The notes beneath the pieces were generated by a model. That model worked only from the letters and a program-made list of their open reading frames with translations. It did not search any database and had not been told where the DNA came from. This document shows positions 24,417 to 36,800 of a stretch of DNA of 64,000 nt, piece after piece; within the stretch, counting starts at the first letter, position 1, and each line of letters begins with the position of its first letter. The translations under genes and the position numbers were made by a program. Source of the DNA: Apium graveolens (lineage: Eukaryota; Streptophyta; Magnoliopsida; Apiales; Apiaceae); NCBI RefSeq assembly GCF_009905375.1, contig NC_133655.1, positions 165,624,967-165,688,966 of the forward strand. The letters are read 5' to 3'.

Positions 24417-25122
24417 GTAAAGTAAATTATTATTAATACTCCTCTTATTGGTTGTCAGCAAAGGGCGCATTCCTCGTCATCCTCTGGGTCGGACGACACT
24501 ATTGCTTTCTCCGTGTATGCTGAGTTGAGGCGCGAGTTCGACATGCTTCAGGGCAAGTACGACCGACTGATAGACCGACTGAAGAACGTGTATCCGGACA
24601 GCCGAAACTACGAAGGGAAGCCCAAGGAGCAGATGATTGCGAGACTTGAGACCTTGGTTCGGTACGTTAACACTAAGCTTGAGGAGATGCCAGCACACCG
24701 GGACCATACCAGCCAGTATGTCATTCAGATGGTGGCGGATGAGCTCCAGAGCATTGTGAAGACACTTCGAGAGGAAAAGTCTACCAAGCCCCGTTCAGAT
24801 GGAGTGGAGCCTTAGTTCTTTCCATTTACCTTTCATGTTGTTGTACTATTAGACTCTATGGAATCCCCAGTTGTTTCCGTCTTTCCTTTAAATAAGCCTG
24901 TTATTTCTAGAATCAGACTATATCCCAATCCTATGTACTGTGACCTTTAAAATTTCAATAATTATGTGCTATTGTTCCATTTGCTCTCAACTGTTATTTT
25001 ATGTTTTTATCATCCTATCTGCTTAATTTGGAAACGTGACCCCATATGTAAACAAGAATGCCATGCGATACCCTCGAATCATTTTATCAATTATATTTGT
25101 TATAACACAACTCTTATTTCAG
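24417..25122 (+). other. Candidate intron in F leader containing ORF0
   Basis: Donor GTAG/GTAAAGT at 24417 and acceptor CTTATTTCAG/GATC ending 25122, four bases before the gag ATG at 25127. 706 nt, matching the 707-nt candidate in M. ORF0 lies wholly inside. Not proven; RNA would decide. Confidence 0.4.
24513..24815 (+). CDS. Element F ORF0, small helical protein upstream of gag
   Basis: Open from just after a stop at 24423, with a Ser-rich start (SSSSSGSDDTIAF) and then about 100 residues of charged helical sequence ending SDGVEP. There is no ATG in the frame before the body, so use of GTG at 24513, another non-AUG codon, or a splice is needed. It is in a different frame from gag, 311 bp upstream of it. 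Near-identical in M, and similar in layout to the ORF upstream of gag in element A. No known domain recognised; function unknown. Confidence 0.55.
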   Translation: MYAELRREFDMLQGKYDRLIDRLKNVYPDSRNYEGKPKEQMIARLETLVRYVNTKLEEMPAHRDHTSQYVIQMVADELQSIVKTLREEKSTKPRSDGVEP

Positions 25123-25126
25123 GATC

Positions 25127-28100
25127 ATGCCTCCCAAAAAGAAGAACCCAACAACCACCTCCACCACAGACCCAAACATTCTTCAACTACTGGAAACCTT
25201 GCAACAGCAAACCAATGCTATAGCTCAACAACAACTAACTCTTCAACAACGAATTGAAAACCAAGATAACCGTGAGCCATATCAACCACCTGAACCACCA
25301 GTACCACCAAGACAAATTGTCACTTTCAAGGTTTTTCAGAGTGTGAATCCACCTGTATTTCATGATACCACTGATCCAGTGATAGCAAACACATGGATCA
25401 AGGAGATAGAAAGGGCTTTTGAGTTGGTACAGTTAGGGGACGATCAGAAGACGCTGTATGCCACTTACTTCTTGAAGGGAGAAGTCATTTATTGGTGGGA
25501 ATCAGTAAAAGCTATGGAAGTCACTCAGCAGATTTCTTGGGAGAGATTTAAGAAGTTATTTCTGGACAAGTATTACCCTAAGTACATGCAGAATCAGATG
25601 GAGCTAAAATTTCTTGAGTTAAAGCAAGGGAACATGACTGTACTGGAATATGAGAAGAAGTTCACTGAGTTGTCAAGGTTTGTGACAAAATATACCAGCA
25701 CTGAGGAAGAAAAAGCAAAGAAATTTCAGCAAGGATTGGAGCCTTGGATCAGAGATAGGGTGGCTATGTTTGAACTTGAGACTTATGCGGGAGTAGTACA
25801 GAAAGCTGCTCTGATTGAGAATAATGGGATGCAGTCAAGGAAAGAGAGGGATAACAAGAAGAGGAAGGTTCCATTTTATGGAGAAAAGTCTGAAGCTGGA
25901 AATTCGCAAGATCGGAATGTAAAGAGGATTGGTTTCCAGAAGGGCGGAAATTTTCAAAGGAAAGGAAATTTGGGCAAAAGGCAAGAATCAAAAGGGAACA
26001 ATCAGGCAAGCCAAGGGCAAGTTGGAGAAAACAGGTTCCAGAGGCCAGAATGCAAGCACTGTGGAAGAAGGCACCCCGGAGTATGCAATAAGCTGAGTAT
26101 GACCTGTTATAGGTGCAATCAGAAGGGACATTTGGCAAATGAGTGCAAGATGCCGAGGCCAGGAGTTACGTGCTACAAATGTGGGAAGACTGGACACATG
26201 GCTAGGGAGTGTAAGGCAACAGGACCAGTCAGAGCTCTGATGAACGTGGCAAGTACCAGCGCAAGCGTGCCAGCTGAGGTATTGGCATTACCTCCACCAC
26301 CCGCACCAACCCCGCAAGCAACAGCAAGGACATTTGATCTAAAGATGAAAGATGCTGTTCAGAATTCTGAGGTGATAGCAGGTACACTTTTACTCAATAA
26401 TGTCAAAGCCAAAGTATTGATTGATTCGGGAGCCACAAGATCTTTCATATCAGAATCTTTTGTTGATAAGATCCAATGTGATAAAACGGTTATGAGTGAG
26501 GTAGTAAATGTGGTAATTGCGAACCAAGAGAAGATTCCTGTGAATCAATTTTGTCCAAAATGTGAGATTGATATTTCGGGATATAAGTTCTCGGCCGACT
26601 TGATACTCTTCAAGCTGGGAGAGTTTGATATAATCTTAGGAATGGATTGGTTAGGAGAGAATAGCGCGCAGATAAATTGTAAGACCAAGAGAGTGAATTT
26701 AAAGACGAAGAGTGGAGAGAAGGTAGTATTTAAGGGACAGAGGCAAGAGCGACTATTTCTTACAATTATTCAGGCTAAGAAGTTACTTAGAAAAGGTTGT
26801 GAGTCGTTCCTAGCATATGTAGTGGATTCAGAGAGAGGCAGCCCCAGCATGGAAGATATTCCTGTAGTTAATGAGTTCCCCGATGTGTTTCCCGACGAAC
26901 TACCAGGCTTACCACCAGATCGACAAATTGAGTTCGAGATCAACCTTGCTCCAGGCACGGAACCAGTTTCAAAGGCTCCGTATAGGATGGCACCAGCAGA
27001 AATGAAAGAGTTGGCGAGCCAGCTACAAGAATTATTGGATAAGGGAGTGATACGACCAAGTACGTCGCCATGGGGAGCACCTGTTCTCTTTGTGAAGAAG
27101 AAAGATGGGAGTATGCGTCTATGCATAGATTACCGGGAGTTGAATAAAGTAACGATCAAGAACCGCTACCCGCTACCAAGGATAGATGACCTTTTTGATC
27201 AGTTAAAGGGAGCAAAATGTTTTTCGAAGATTGACTTGAGATCGGGATACCATCAATTAAAGATCAAGGAAGAAGATATTCCCAAGACCGCATTTAGGAC
27301 CAGATATGGGCATTATGAATTCCTAGTAATGCCGTTTGGATTGACCAACGCTCCGGCCGCATTCATGGATCTGATGAATCGAGTATTTAAGAAGTATTTG
27401 GATAAATTTGTCGTGGTATTTATTGATGACATCCTTATTTATTCTAAATCGGAAGAAGAACATATGCAGCATCTCTGGATAGCATTGGAGATACTCCGAC
27501 AAGAGAAGTTGTATGCCAAGTTTACCAAATGTGAGTTTTGGTTAAAGGAAGTTCAATTTTTGGGGCATGTTATTGGAAATGATGGAATTAAAGTGGATCC
27601 GGCGAAGATTGATGCAGTTATGAGTTGGGAGAGGCCAAGGACTCCTACGGAAGTGCGAAGTTTTCTAGGATTGGCCGGATACTATAGAAGATTCGTCAAG
27701 GATTTCTCGAAGATCGCCACACCATTGACCAAGTTAACCAGAAAGAATCAAAAGTTTGAATGGAGTGCAGAATGTGAAAATAGCTTTCAAGAGTTAAAAC
27801 AGAAGTTGGTAACAGCTCCGGTGTTAGTACTTCCAGATGATCAAGGGAATTTTGTAATATTCAGCGACGCTTCACATAAGGGTTTGGGTTGTGTGTTGAT
27901 GCAACACAGTAAGGTAATAGCATATGCGTCAAGACAGTTGAAGCCGCACGAGCTAAAGTATCCGACGCATGACTTGGAACTAGCCGCCATAGTGTTCGCA
28001 CTCAAGATTTGGAGACACTATCTCTATGGAGAAAAGTGTGAAATCTACACGGATCACAAGAGCTTAAAGTACATTTTTACTCAGAAAGAGCTCAATATGA

Positions 28101-29740
28101 GGCAGAGGAGATGGCTGGAAATGATTAAGGACTATGACTGTTCGATAAATTACCATCCTGGAAAGGCGAACGTAGTGGCCGATGCGCTGAGTCGGAAGGA
28201 AAGATTGAATGCAATGATAACATCAAAAGAGTTATCTGAAGAAATCGGAAAATTTGAATTGGAACTTTGTGCTTATGGGAAAGTCAAAGAAGTTTGTCAT
28301 GCAATGACCTTTCAGCCAACACTACTGGAAAAGATAAAGAAGTATCAAGAGGAAGTAATGGAAAAAGAGAAAAATCAGTTATCTGGAGAAGAGATTAATA
28401 CTAAAAGGGATGAGCAAGGAATACTAAGGTTTTCATCCAGAATATGGATTCCCCATGTATCTGAATTAAAGAATGAGATCCTCCATGAAGCCCACCATTC
28501 GAAATTTTCAATCCACCCGGGAAGCACCAAGATGTATCAAGACTTAAAGAAGAACTTTTGGTGGCCAAATATGAAAAGAGACGTGGCAGAATGGGTTGCG
28601 AAGTGCTATACCTGTCAGAAAGTAAAGGCAGAACATCAACGACCAAGCGGATTAATTCAGCCCCTGAAGATTCCAGAATGGAAATGGGAAAACATCGCTA
28701 TGGACTTTATAGTAGGACTACCACGAACAAAGTCCGGACATGACGCAATATGGGTTATAATTGATCGTCTTACGAAGTCGGCGCATTTCCTTCCAATAAA
28801 TGAGAAGTCGTCACTGGACAAGTTGGTTCATCTGTATGTGCACGAAATCGTATTAAGGCATGGAGTACCTGTATCAATAGTTTCAGACAGAGATCCCCGA
28901 TTTAACTCAAGATTCTGGAAGCAATTCCAGGAATGTCTTGGCACGAAGTTGAATATGAGCACGGCGTATCACCCGCAGACTGATGGCCAGAGTGAAAGAA
29001 CAATTCAAACAATTGAAGACATGTTGCGCAGTTGTGCAATCGATTTTGCTGGAAGTTGGGACGACCACCTGCCATTAATTGAATTTTCATATAACAACAG
29101 CTATCATTCCAGTATCGGCATGCCACCATATGAAGCTTTGTACGGGCGAAAATGTAGATCACCAACAAGTTGGGATGAAGTAGGAGAAGGAAGAATTCTC
29201 GGCTCAGAATTGGTACAACAGTTGCATGACTCAGTCAAGTTAATTCAGAAAAGGTTGCTTGCTGCTCAAGATAGACAGAGGAAGTATGCGGATCCAGCGC
29301 GTAAGGATGTTCAATTCCAAATTGGCGAAGCTGTGTTGCTAAAAGTGTCACCTAGGAAAGGGTTGATAAGATTTGGCAAGAAAGGAAAGTTAGCACCTAG
29401 ATACGTAGGTCCTTTTGAGATTTTGAGTCAAGTAGGAAAGGTGGCCTACGAGTTGGCCTTACCACCTCAGTATCAGCATGTGCATAATGTGTTCCATGTG
29501 TCGTTGCTTAAGAAGTACAATCCTGACGCTAGCCATGTGATAGAATATGAACCTGTAGAAATTCAGGCAGACCTGTCATTTGTGGAGCAACCGGTTAAAG
29601 TACTCGACTGGCAAGTAAAGAGTCTTAGAAATAAATCAGTAAAGTTAGTGAAAGTACTTTGGAGGAACCCTAAGGTCGAAGAGTCGACTTGGGAGTTAGA
29701 GTCTGATATGCGTTCCCGGTATCCTCATCTGTTCTCTTAG
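25127..29740 (+). CDS. gag-pol: Element F gag-pol polyprotein (1537 aa), Tekay chromovirus, intact
   Basis: Uninterrupted frame with all parts in order: Gag capsid, CCHC knuckles ([28 protein letters not shown]), protease DSGATRSF (Asp 433), RT FIDD (Asp 767, 768), RNase H ([10 protein letters not shown]), integrase HHCC, catalytic Asp 1193, Asp 1254, Glu 1290, and a C-terminal chromodomain from about 1480. The protein would be cut by its own protease in the particle; integrase with chromodomain acts in the nucleus. Compared with M the changes I saw are conservative (Phe/Ser near residue 12, Lys/Arg, Tyr/Asn, Glu/Asp, Leu/Met, Ile/Ala, Lys/Glu, Lys/Arg, Asn/Ser). The sequence after the stop, GATTCT...AGAATC, forms a short hairpin before the polypurine tract. 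Confidence 0.96.
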   Translation: MPPKKKNPTTTSTTDPNILQLLETLQQQTNAIAQQQLTLQQRIENQDNREPYQPPEPPVPPRQIVTFKVFQSVNPPVFHDTTDPVIANTWIKEIERAFELVQLGDDQKTLYATYFLKGEVIYWWESVKAMEVTQQISWERFKKLFLDKYYPKYMQNQMELKFLELKQGNMTVLEYEKKFTELSRFVTKYTSTEEEKAKKFQQGLEPWIRDRVAMFELETYAGVVQKAALIENNGMQSRKERDNKKRKVPFYGEKSEAGNSQDRNVKRIGFQKGGNFQRKGNLGKRQESKGNNQASQGQVGENRFQRPECKHCGRRHPGVCNKLSMTCYRCNQKGHLANECKMPRPGVTCYKCGKTGHMARECKATGPVRALMNVASTSASVPAEVLALPPPPAPTPQATARTFDLKMKDAVQNSEVIAGTLLLNNVKAKVLIDSGATRSFISESFVDKIQCDKTVMSEVVNVVIANQEKIPVNQFCPKCEIDISGYKFSADLILFKLGEFDIILGMDWLGENSAQINCKTKRVNLKTKSGEKVVFKGQRQERLFLTIIQAKKLLRKGCESFLAYVVDSERGSPSMEDIPVVNEFPDVFPDELPGLPPDRQIEFEINLAPGTEPVSKAPYRMAPAEMKELASQLQELLDKGVIRPSTSPWGAPVLFVKKKDGSMRLCIDYRELNKVTIKNRYPLPRIDDLFDQLKGAKCFSKIDLRSGYHQLKIKEEDIPKTAFRTRYGHYEFLVMPFGLTNAPAAFMDLMNRVFKKYLDKFVVVFIDDILIYSKSEEEHMQHLWIALEILRQEKLYAKFTKCEFWLKEVQFLGHVIGNDGIKVDPAKIDAVMSWERPRTPTEVRSFLGLAGYYRRFVKDFSKIATPLTKLTRKNQKFEWSAECENSFQELKQKLVTAPVLVLPDDQGNFVIFSDASHKGLGCVLMQHSKVIAYASRQLKPHELKYPTHDLELAAIVFALKIWRHYLYGEKCEIYTDHKSLKYIFTQKELNMRQRRWLEMIKDYDCSINYHPGKANVVADALSRKERLNAMITSKELSEEIGKFELELCAYGKVKEVCHAMTFQPTLLEKIKKYQEEVMEKEKNQLSGEEINTKRDEQGILRFSSRIWIPHVSELKNEILHEAHHSKFSIHPGSTKMYQDLKKNFWWPNMKRDVAEWVAKCYTCQKVKAEHQRPSGLIQPLKIPEWKWENIAMDFIVGLPRTKSGHDAIWVIIDRLTKSAHFLPINEKSSLDKLVHLYVHEIVLRHGVPVSIVSDRDPRFNSRFWKQFQECLGTKLNMSTAYHPQTDGQSERTIQTIEDMLRSCAIDFAGSWDDHLPLIEFSYNNSYHSSIGMPPYEALYGRKCRSPTSWDEVGEGRILGSELVQQLHDSVKLIQKRLLAAQDRQRKYADPARKDVQFQIGEAVLLKVSPRKGLIRFGKKGKLAPRYVGPFEILSQVGKVAYELALPPQYQHVHNVFHVSLLKKYNPDASHVIEYEPVEIQADLSFVEQPVKVLDWQVKSLRNKSVKLVKVLWRNPKVEESTWELESDMRSRYPHLFS

Positions 29741-29761
29741 ATTCTGGGGACAGAATCCCTT

Positions 29762-29774
29762 AAGGGGGAGAGGA
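29762..29774 (+). other. Polypurine tract of F
   Basis: AAGGGGGAGAGGA directly before TGTTACG at 29775; identical to that of M. Confidence 0.87.
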
Positions 29775-32700
29775 TGTTACGACCGGCATTTTATGTAATA
29801 TTATTTGTGAATAATATTAGTTAAATAAAAATATATTCAATGCTTGTACGTTTGTGTGAGTGAAAATTTCTGCATTATAAATTTGCTTTGGGTAGTATAT
29901 GATTTTTCAAAGCAAGAATTTATTTAATTTCTTTATTTTTGATTTATAAGGAATATTCTAAGCTTTGGAAAAATTTTCTTTTAAAAGACATTTTGTACAC
30001 AAATTTTGAAAATGATTTTTATAAAGTCTCTAAAAATCCAAGTTATTTTATGGTATAAATTTTATAATTTTTGAACTTGTACTTTATTATATAAAAATAA
30101 ATCTTTGGAAATTAGTTGCTTAATAATTATCAAATTACATGAATAACCTTGCATGCAAACTCTCTTCTATTTAACCAAAGGGCAAAGAAGACATTCTCCA
30201 CCCCACTAACTCACATTTTGCTAGCCAAATTACCTCCTTGACCTTGCATGCAAACTTGCCTAACTTTAGCTAGAGGGTTACTCTTGTCATTTCCTAAATC
30301 CACTCACATTTAGTCTAGTCAAAGACATAAAAACAAAACTAAAGTGATGATCACTCCATTTTTCACTCCACCCTCCCCTTTTCTCCTCCCTCCCTCTCGG
30401 CTCAACCCTCACTCTCGGCCATCCCATAGCCGAGGCCCTCCATCCCCTTCATTTCTTCATTCTTTCACCCAAACAATCATCTTATATTCAAGTAATTTTA
30501 CTCCCTATATGTTATTCTTATATATTTCAAAAGTATAAGAGTGAAAAACCTATGTTTTGACCTTGCATGGTGATGTTTTTGTTAAACTCAAAGTGAACCT
30601 CCTTGATTCTTGTGAATCTAAGGCTTTCACCATGAGTTATAGTATCATAGGGTCAAGAATGGCTAGACATAAGAGTGTTACACCTATGCGAATGCTGTTT
30701 TTACCCTAATCCATTCGGCCATGACTTGATAGGAGCCGAATGGATGGTGTTTTGTTGCCTTGTTAACATTTTTGTGTATTTTGTGATGATAACATGAATT
30801 TTGTAGTAAAGTCTTGATAAAATCCTTTTGCATGCTAGTTGATCATTTAGTTGTAATCCATGTTAGGCTTGCATGTTGAATTATGATAAAAATTTATTTG
30901 GAAATCATGTTGTTTTGGTTTGAAAAACCCGAAGGCATGCATGCATGTGGAATTCTCTTAGTTTGTTGTGAAATTTTGATTATTTGGAAAGATTTTGTTA
31001 GTGAGCCTTAATTTCAGTAGGAATAATGTGATAATATTGATTTATGCTTCTTGTTGCATGGTAATAATTTGTGGTTATCTTTTATAAAAATATATATCTT
31101 GTTGTTTCAAAGGCATGAAGATTTGCGATTTGTTAAGAGTAGTCTCTTTTGTTTTGCCATAGTTGCACCTTAGGTAAGGATGATCTCACCAAGGGTATTT
31201 TAAGAAAAAGGGAGTTAGTTCAGTAGAATACCAAGTATAGGTCTTGGTTTAAGTATTTAGTTGTTGTTAGTTGGGTTTGTCAAGTTAAAATCTTGGAAAA
31301 TGAGAAGTTATAGTTTCTGCAGAAAAATCAGTTTAGTACCCTGAGGTTTAGAGTGAGTTTTGACCATGTCATTGATGTGCACTTTGAGGCCCAAGCCACC
31401 AGAAGTTAGTATGGGGAGTATATAATAGGTTTTAGGAGTTGGTTGGAGGTTTGCATGTCATTTGGTTAGGTGCACAAGTAGAATAACAAAATCTGTCCAG
31501 CAGGGGACAGTTTTGTTGCAACTTAGAAATAGGGAGATTTGGCCATGTCATGGGTAGGCCCTCATTAGGCCCAATTGGGCCTTAGTTAGAGGGTATGTCA
31601 GAGAAGTTTTTCCAACCATAGTTCATAGGATATGAGCTAGAACCATGTGCCACAAGTTAATTCAAGTCAGGGCATTTTCTGCCCAGAAAAACAGGGGAAC
31701 CTTGGACTTTTAGCTTAGGCCCAAGAAGGCCCAAGCCAGGCCTTTGAGCCACATCAAGCTTATGAGATGCCCTTAGGTCAGGAGAGTCTTGTGTAAAAAT
31801 TTTGAAGAAAAACTTGTAGTTTAAGAGTGTCTAATGCACTCAAGAAACCTTAGTTACCATTCTGAAATTTACACCAGTGAGCACTTTCACTTATCACATA
31901 GTTTTAGGACACTTAGAAGTGAGTATTAGGTCGACCACCATAGTTGTAAGATCGTATAAGGTCAGTAGAACAAAAGGCACAAGTGAGGGTCAATAGGTTT
32001 TGGATAATTTAGGAAAGGCACATTGAGTTAGGAAGCCCAAATTCGAAGACTTCGCTTAGTTAGCGACCAAGTAATTTAAGTGGTGAGTCGAGATCATCCA
32101 AGCCTAGTGTGGCGTTATGGTGTATGTGATGTTATTTGGTATTAATATACGATATGTGATTATGTGGCTACGTGTGTATATTTAAAAATATAAATGTTGG
32201 ATATGAATTAAGTGTGTATAGGCCTAAGTGCCATCCATGTTTAATTTCGGGTTGTAAATAGGTTAAGATAGAAAGAATATATTATAATGAGGATTATTAT
32301 TATTTATGTAGGATCTCGAGACGAGGGAAAACTTGCCTTAAAAGTCGAGTGAAGCTCCAGTTGTTGCTCCTACCAGTCAGACCAGACCAGTCTATCTCAA
32401 GGCAAGTGATTCAACTTGACCTTCGTATTTGCTGTAAACAGTTCATATATATATATCGATGCAATTATCCTGAGTCATTTTGATGTATTTAAATCAAGCG
32501 TATCTTTTGTTTATCTTTGAGTTACATAGAGATGCCATGAACCCTCGAGTACATATTGCAAGTAGTTCAAAAGTCTTTCATGATAGATTAATGCCATGAT
32601 AAATTAGAGATGCGTTATAATATCTTATTGATCCTTTTGTTTATCATGCTATTGATCCCTGAGAAATCTTGATGTTGCACCCTGATGCTTTGATTCAACT

Positions 32701-33812
32701 CTTGAAATAACCTCGATAGAAACTTTATCCTGATACCTAAAAGCCAATCATTTCTTAAATACATTCATGATTGTTTGATAACCCTATCCTTACCCTAAAG
32801 CTTGATACCCTGTTATATACTGAGCTGATGATCGCTTTCTTTATATTTTAACACCTTTATCCTATTGGAACCAGTGATGCCTATCTTTTGATGTTCTAAT
32901 ACCTATATCTTGTCTACAACCGTTGCTTTAAGCCTAGTTTGGCATTACTCTTTCATCTTATCCAATAGCCTGGCTTAATTTCCTTGTCTAAGTTCTTGTT
33001 TATGGAAACCTCTCAATTACCCTAATATAGTAAAGTCTAGTAGATCATGGCCCTGAGATTTAGTGTCATATTTCCAGTGTTTCAAGTTGATCTATAATCC
33101 CTTGATAAAAATAATTACAGTCGAAAGAGATTTTGTCATAAATCGGCATCAGTTTTTAAAATGATTAAAACGTGGATTTTTCAGTCCCAAAGGGGGACAA
33201 ATGTTTTCTTGAATGGTGGATCTGGACTGAGACGCGAGTCCTTTCCACACTTATATTAGGCTTAAAAGTTGCCTAGGGATTCCCAATAATGTTTTAGAAC
33301 CCAGCGAGGTTCGGGATTACTTCGCGGCTGATCACCGGCTGTAATCCGTAGCGTCATAAAATGATTTTGATTAAGAATGGTTTTAAAATTTGTTTTGATG
33401 CAAGCAAAATGATGCCAACTCACATAAGTTTTATCTCTCGATTATCATTGATTATGTCATTCCATTGTCATTCCTAAAGGTATATCTCGATTTATGCTTT
33501 GCGTTGTATTGTTAGCACTTGTTGAGCTTTTGGCTCACTTCTTGCTTTACCCTGATATTACAGCTAGCAGCCATGGTTAGATTCAAGCAGACTGCCCGTA
33601 AGACCTGTGATGTTGATGCTTATGTTCGAGCTCAGGTAGAATAAGTAATAATAGTTGTGTGAGGACTCGGTATTTGTAATCAGATGTAATAGTTGGTAGT
33701 GTTGGGCTGTTTCAAACCCTAAACTGTAAGATCTTGGATTTTGGTTGTGTAGTACTCATTAAAATGATGTAATAACTATATTTATTTTGCTATTTAAGTT
33801 GGGGGTGTGACA
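29775..33812 (+). repeat. Element F 3' LTR, with M-type end
   Basis: Matches the 5' LTR of F from its start through 33632. From 33712 to the end it carries bases typical of M (GTTTCAAACCC, GTACTCATTAAA, AATAACTATATTTA). It is followed by a primer site, which a 3' LTR should not be. Both facts are explained by crossover with the facing M LTR. Confidence 0.92.
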
Positions 33813-33880
33813 GGTTTTGGTATCAGAGCTACGGTTTAGAGTCCCTGGACAGCCCAAATAGGTTATAGGATTTGTGTGTA
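33813..33880 (+). other. Inverted primer-site segment of M
   Basis: 68 bp that belong to the minus-strand leader of M but now read in the plus direction. It includes TGGTATCAGAGC at 33818-33829 and ends GTGTA, the reverse complement of the F target site TACAC. It separates two facing 4.04-kb LTRs. Confidence 0.9.
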
Positions 33881-36800
33881 TGTCACACCCCCAACTTAAA
33901 TAGCAAAATAATTATAGCTATTACATCATTTTATTGAGTACTACACAACCAAAATCCAAGATCTTACAGTTTAGGGTTTGGAACAGCCCAACACTACCAA
34001 CTATTACATCTGATTACAAATACCGAGTCCTCACACAACTATTATTACTTATTCTACCTGGGCTCGAACATAAGCATCCGCATCACAGGTCTTACGGGCA
34101 GTCTGCTTGAACCTAACCATGGCTGCTAGCTGTAATATCAGGGTAAAGCAAGAAGTGAGCCAAAAGCTCAACAAGTGCTAACAATACAACGCAAAGCATA
34201 AATCGAGATATACCTTTAGGAATGACAATGGAATGACATAATCAATGATAATCGAGAGATAAAACTTATGTGAGTTGGCATCATTTTGCTTGCATCAAAA
34301 CAAACTTTAAAACCATTCTTAATCAAAATCATTTTATGACGCTACGGATTACAGCCGGTGATCAGCCGCGAAGTAATCCCGAACCTCGCTGGGTTCTAAA
34401 ACATTATTGGGAATCCCTAGGCAACTTTTAAGCCTAATATAAGTGTGGAAAGGACTCGCGTCTCAGTCCAGATCCACCATTCAAGAAAACATTTGCCCCC
34501 CTTTGGGACTGAAAAATCCACGTTTTAATCATTTTAAAAACTGATGCCGATTTATGACAAAATCTCTTTCGACTGTAATTATTTTTATCAAGGGATTATA
34601 GATCAACTTGAAACACTGGAAATATGACACTAAATCTCAGGGCCATGATCTACTAGACTTTACTATATTAGGGTAATTGAGAGGTTTCCATAAACAAGAA
34701 CTTAGACAAGGAAATTAAGCCAGGCTATTGGATAAGATGAAAGAGTAATGCCAAACTAGGCTTAAAGCAACGGTTGTAGACAAGATATAGGTATTAGAAC
34801 ATCAAAAGATAGGCATCACTGGTTCCAATAGGATAAAGGTGTTAAAATATAAAGAAAGCGATCATCAGCTCAGTATATAACAGGGTATCAAGCTTTAGGG
34901 TAAGGATAGGGTTATCAAACAATCATGAATGTATTTAAGAAATGATTGGCTTTTAGGTATCAAGATAAAGTTTCTATCGAGGTTATTTCAAGAGTTGAAT
35001 CAAAGCATCAGGGTGCAACATCAAGATTTCTCAGGGATCAATAGCATGATAAACAAAAGGATCAATAAGATATTATAACGCATCTCTAATTTATCATGGC
35101 ATTAAACTATCATGAAAGACTTTTGAACTACTTGCAATATGTACTCGAGGGTTCATGGCATCTCTATGTAACTCAAAGATAAACAAAAGATATGCTTGAT
35201 TTAAATACATCAAAATGACTCAGGATAATTGCATCGATATATATATATGAACTGTTTACAGCAAATACGAAGGTCAAGTTGAATCACTTGCCTTGAGATA
35301 GACTGGTCTGGTCTGACTGGTAGGAGCAACAACTGGAGCTTCACTCGACTTTTAAGGCAAGTTTTCCCTCGTCTCGAGATCCTACATAAATAATAATAAT
35401 CCTCATTATAATATATTCTTTCCATCTTAACCTATTTACAACCCGAAATTAAACATGGATGGCACTTAGGCCTATACACACTTAATTCATATCCAACATT
35501 TATATTTTTAAATGTACACACGTAGCCACATAATCACATATCGTATATTAATACCAAATAACATCACATACACCATAACGCCACACTAGGCTTGGATGAT
35601 CTCGACTCACCACTTAAATTACTTGGTCGCTAACTAAACGAAGTCTTCGAATTTGGGCTTCCTAACTCAATGTGCCTTTCCTAAATTATCCAAAACCTAT
35701 TGACCCTCACTTGTGCCTTTTGCTCTACTGACCTTATACTATCTTACAACTATGGTGGTCGACCTAATACTCACTTCTAAGTGTCCTAAAACTATGTGAT
35801 AAGTGAAAGTGCTTACTGGTGCAAATTTCAGAATGGTAACTAAGGTTTCTTGAGTGCATTAGACACTCTTAAACTACAAGTTTTTTCTTCAAAATTTTTA
35901 CACAAGACTCTCCTGACCTAAGGGCATCTCATAAGCTTGATGTGGCTCAAAGGCCTGGCTTGGGCCTTCTTGGGCCTAAGCTAAAAGTCCAAGGTTCCCC
36001 TGTTTTTCTGGGCAGAAAATGCCCTGACTTGAATTAACTTGTGACACATGGTTCTAGCTCATATCCTATGAACTATGGTTGGAAAAACTTCTCTGACATA
36101 CCCTCTAACTAAGGCCCAATTGGGCCTAATGAGGGCCTACCCATGACATGGCCAAATCTCCCTATTTCTAAGTTGCAACAAAACTGTCCCCTGCTGGACA
36201 GATTTTGTTATTCTACTTGTGCACCTAACCAAATGACATGCAAACCTCCAACCAACTCCTAAAACCTATTATATACTCCCCATACTAACTTCTGGTGGCT
36301 TGGGCCTCAAAGTGCACATCAATGACATGGTCAAAACTCACTCTAAACCTCAGGGTACTAAACTGATTTTTCTGCAGAAACTATAACTCTCATTTTCCAA
36401 GGTTTTGTCTTGACAAACCCAATTATCAACAACTAAATACTTAAACCAAGACTTATACTTGGTATTCTACTGAACTAACTCCCTTTTTCTCAAAATACCC
36501 TTGGTGAGATCATCCTTACCTAAGGTGCAACTATGGCAAAACAAAAGAGACTACTCTTAACAAATCGCAAATCTTCATGCCTTTGAAACAACAAGATATA
36601 TATTTTTATAAAAGATAACCACAAATTATTACCATGCAACAAGAAGCATAAATCAATATTATCACATTATTCCTACTGAAATTAAGGCTCACTAACAAAA
36701 TCTTTCCAAATGATCAAAATTTCACAACAAACTAAGAGAATTCCACATGCATGCATGCCTTCGGGTTTTTCAAACCAAAACAACATGATTTCCAAATAAA

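Larger units (their letters stand above)
20284..33812 (+). mobile_element. Element F: young Tekay/Del chromovirus inserted in M
   Basis: Order: 5' LTR 20284-24321, primer site 24327-24338, leader with ORF0, gag-pol 25127-29740, polypurine tract 29762-29774, 3' LTR 29775-33812. The left target site is TACAC (20279-20283). The right copy is found as GTGTA at 33876-33880 because the flanking segment has been inverted. All coding and cis features are present and I see no disabling change, so F may be autonomous. Away from the exchanged last 100-180 bp of the 3' LTR I noticed no difference between its two LTRs in the parts compared, which points to a very recent insertion. Confidence 0.93.

Noticed and set aside
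33818..33829. Primer site after 33812 as evidence of a third forward element starting at 29775
   Set aside because: Only 68 bp of leader follow before an inverted LTR, and those bases plus GTGTA are exactly the missing leader of M in reverse; inversion explains it without another element.
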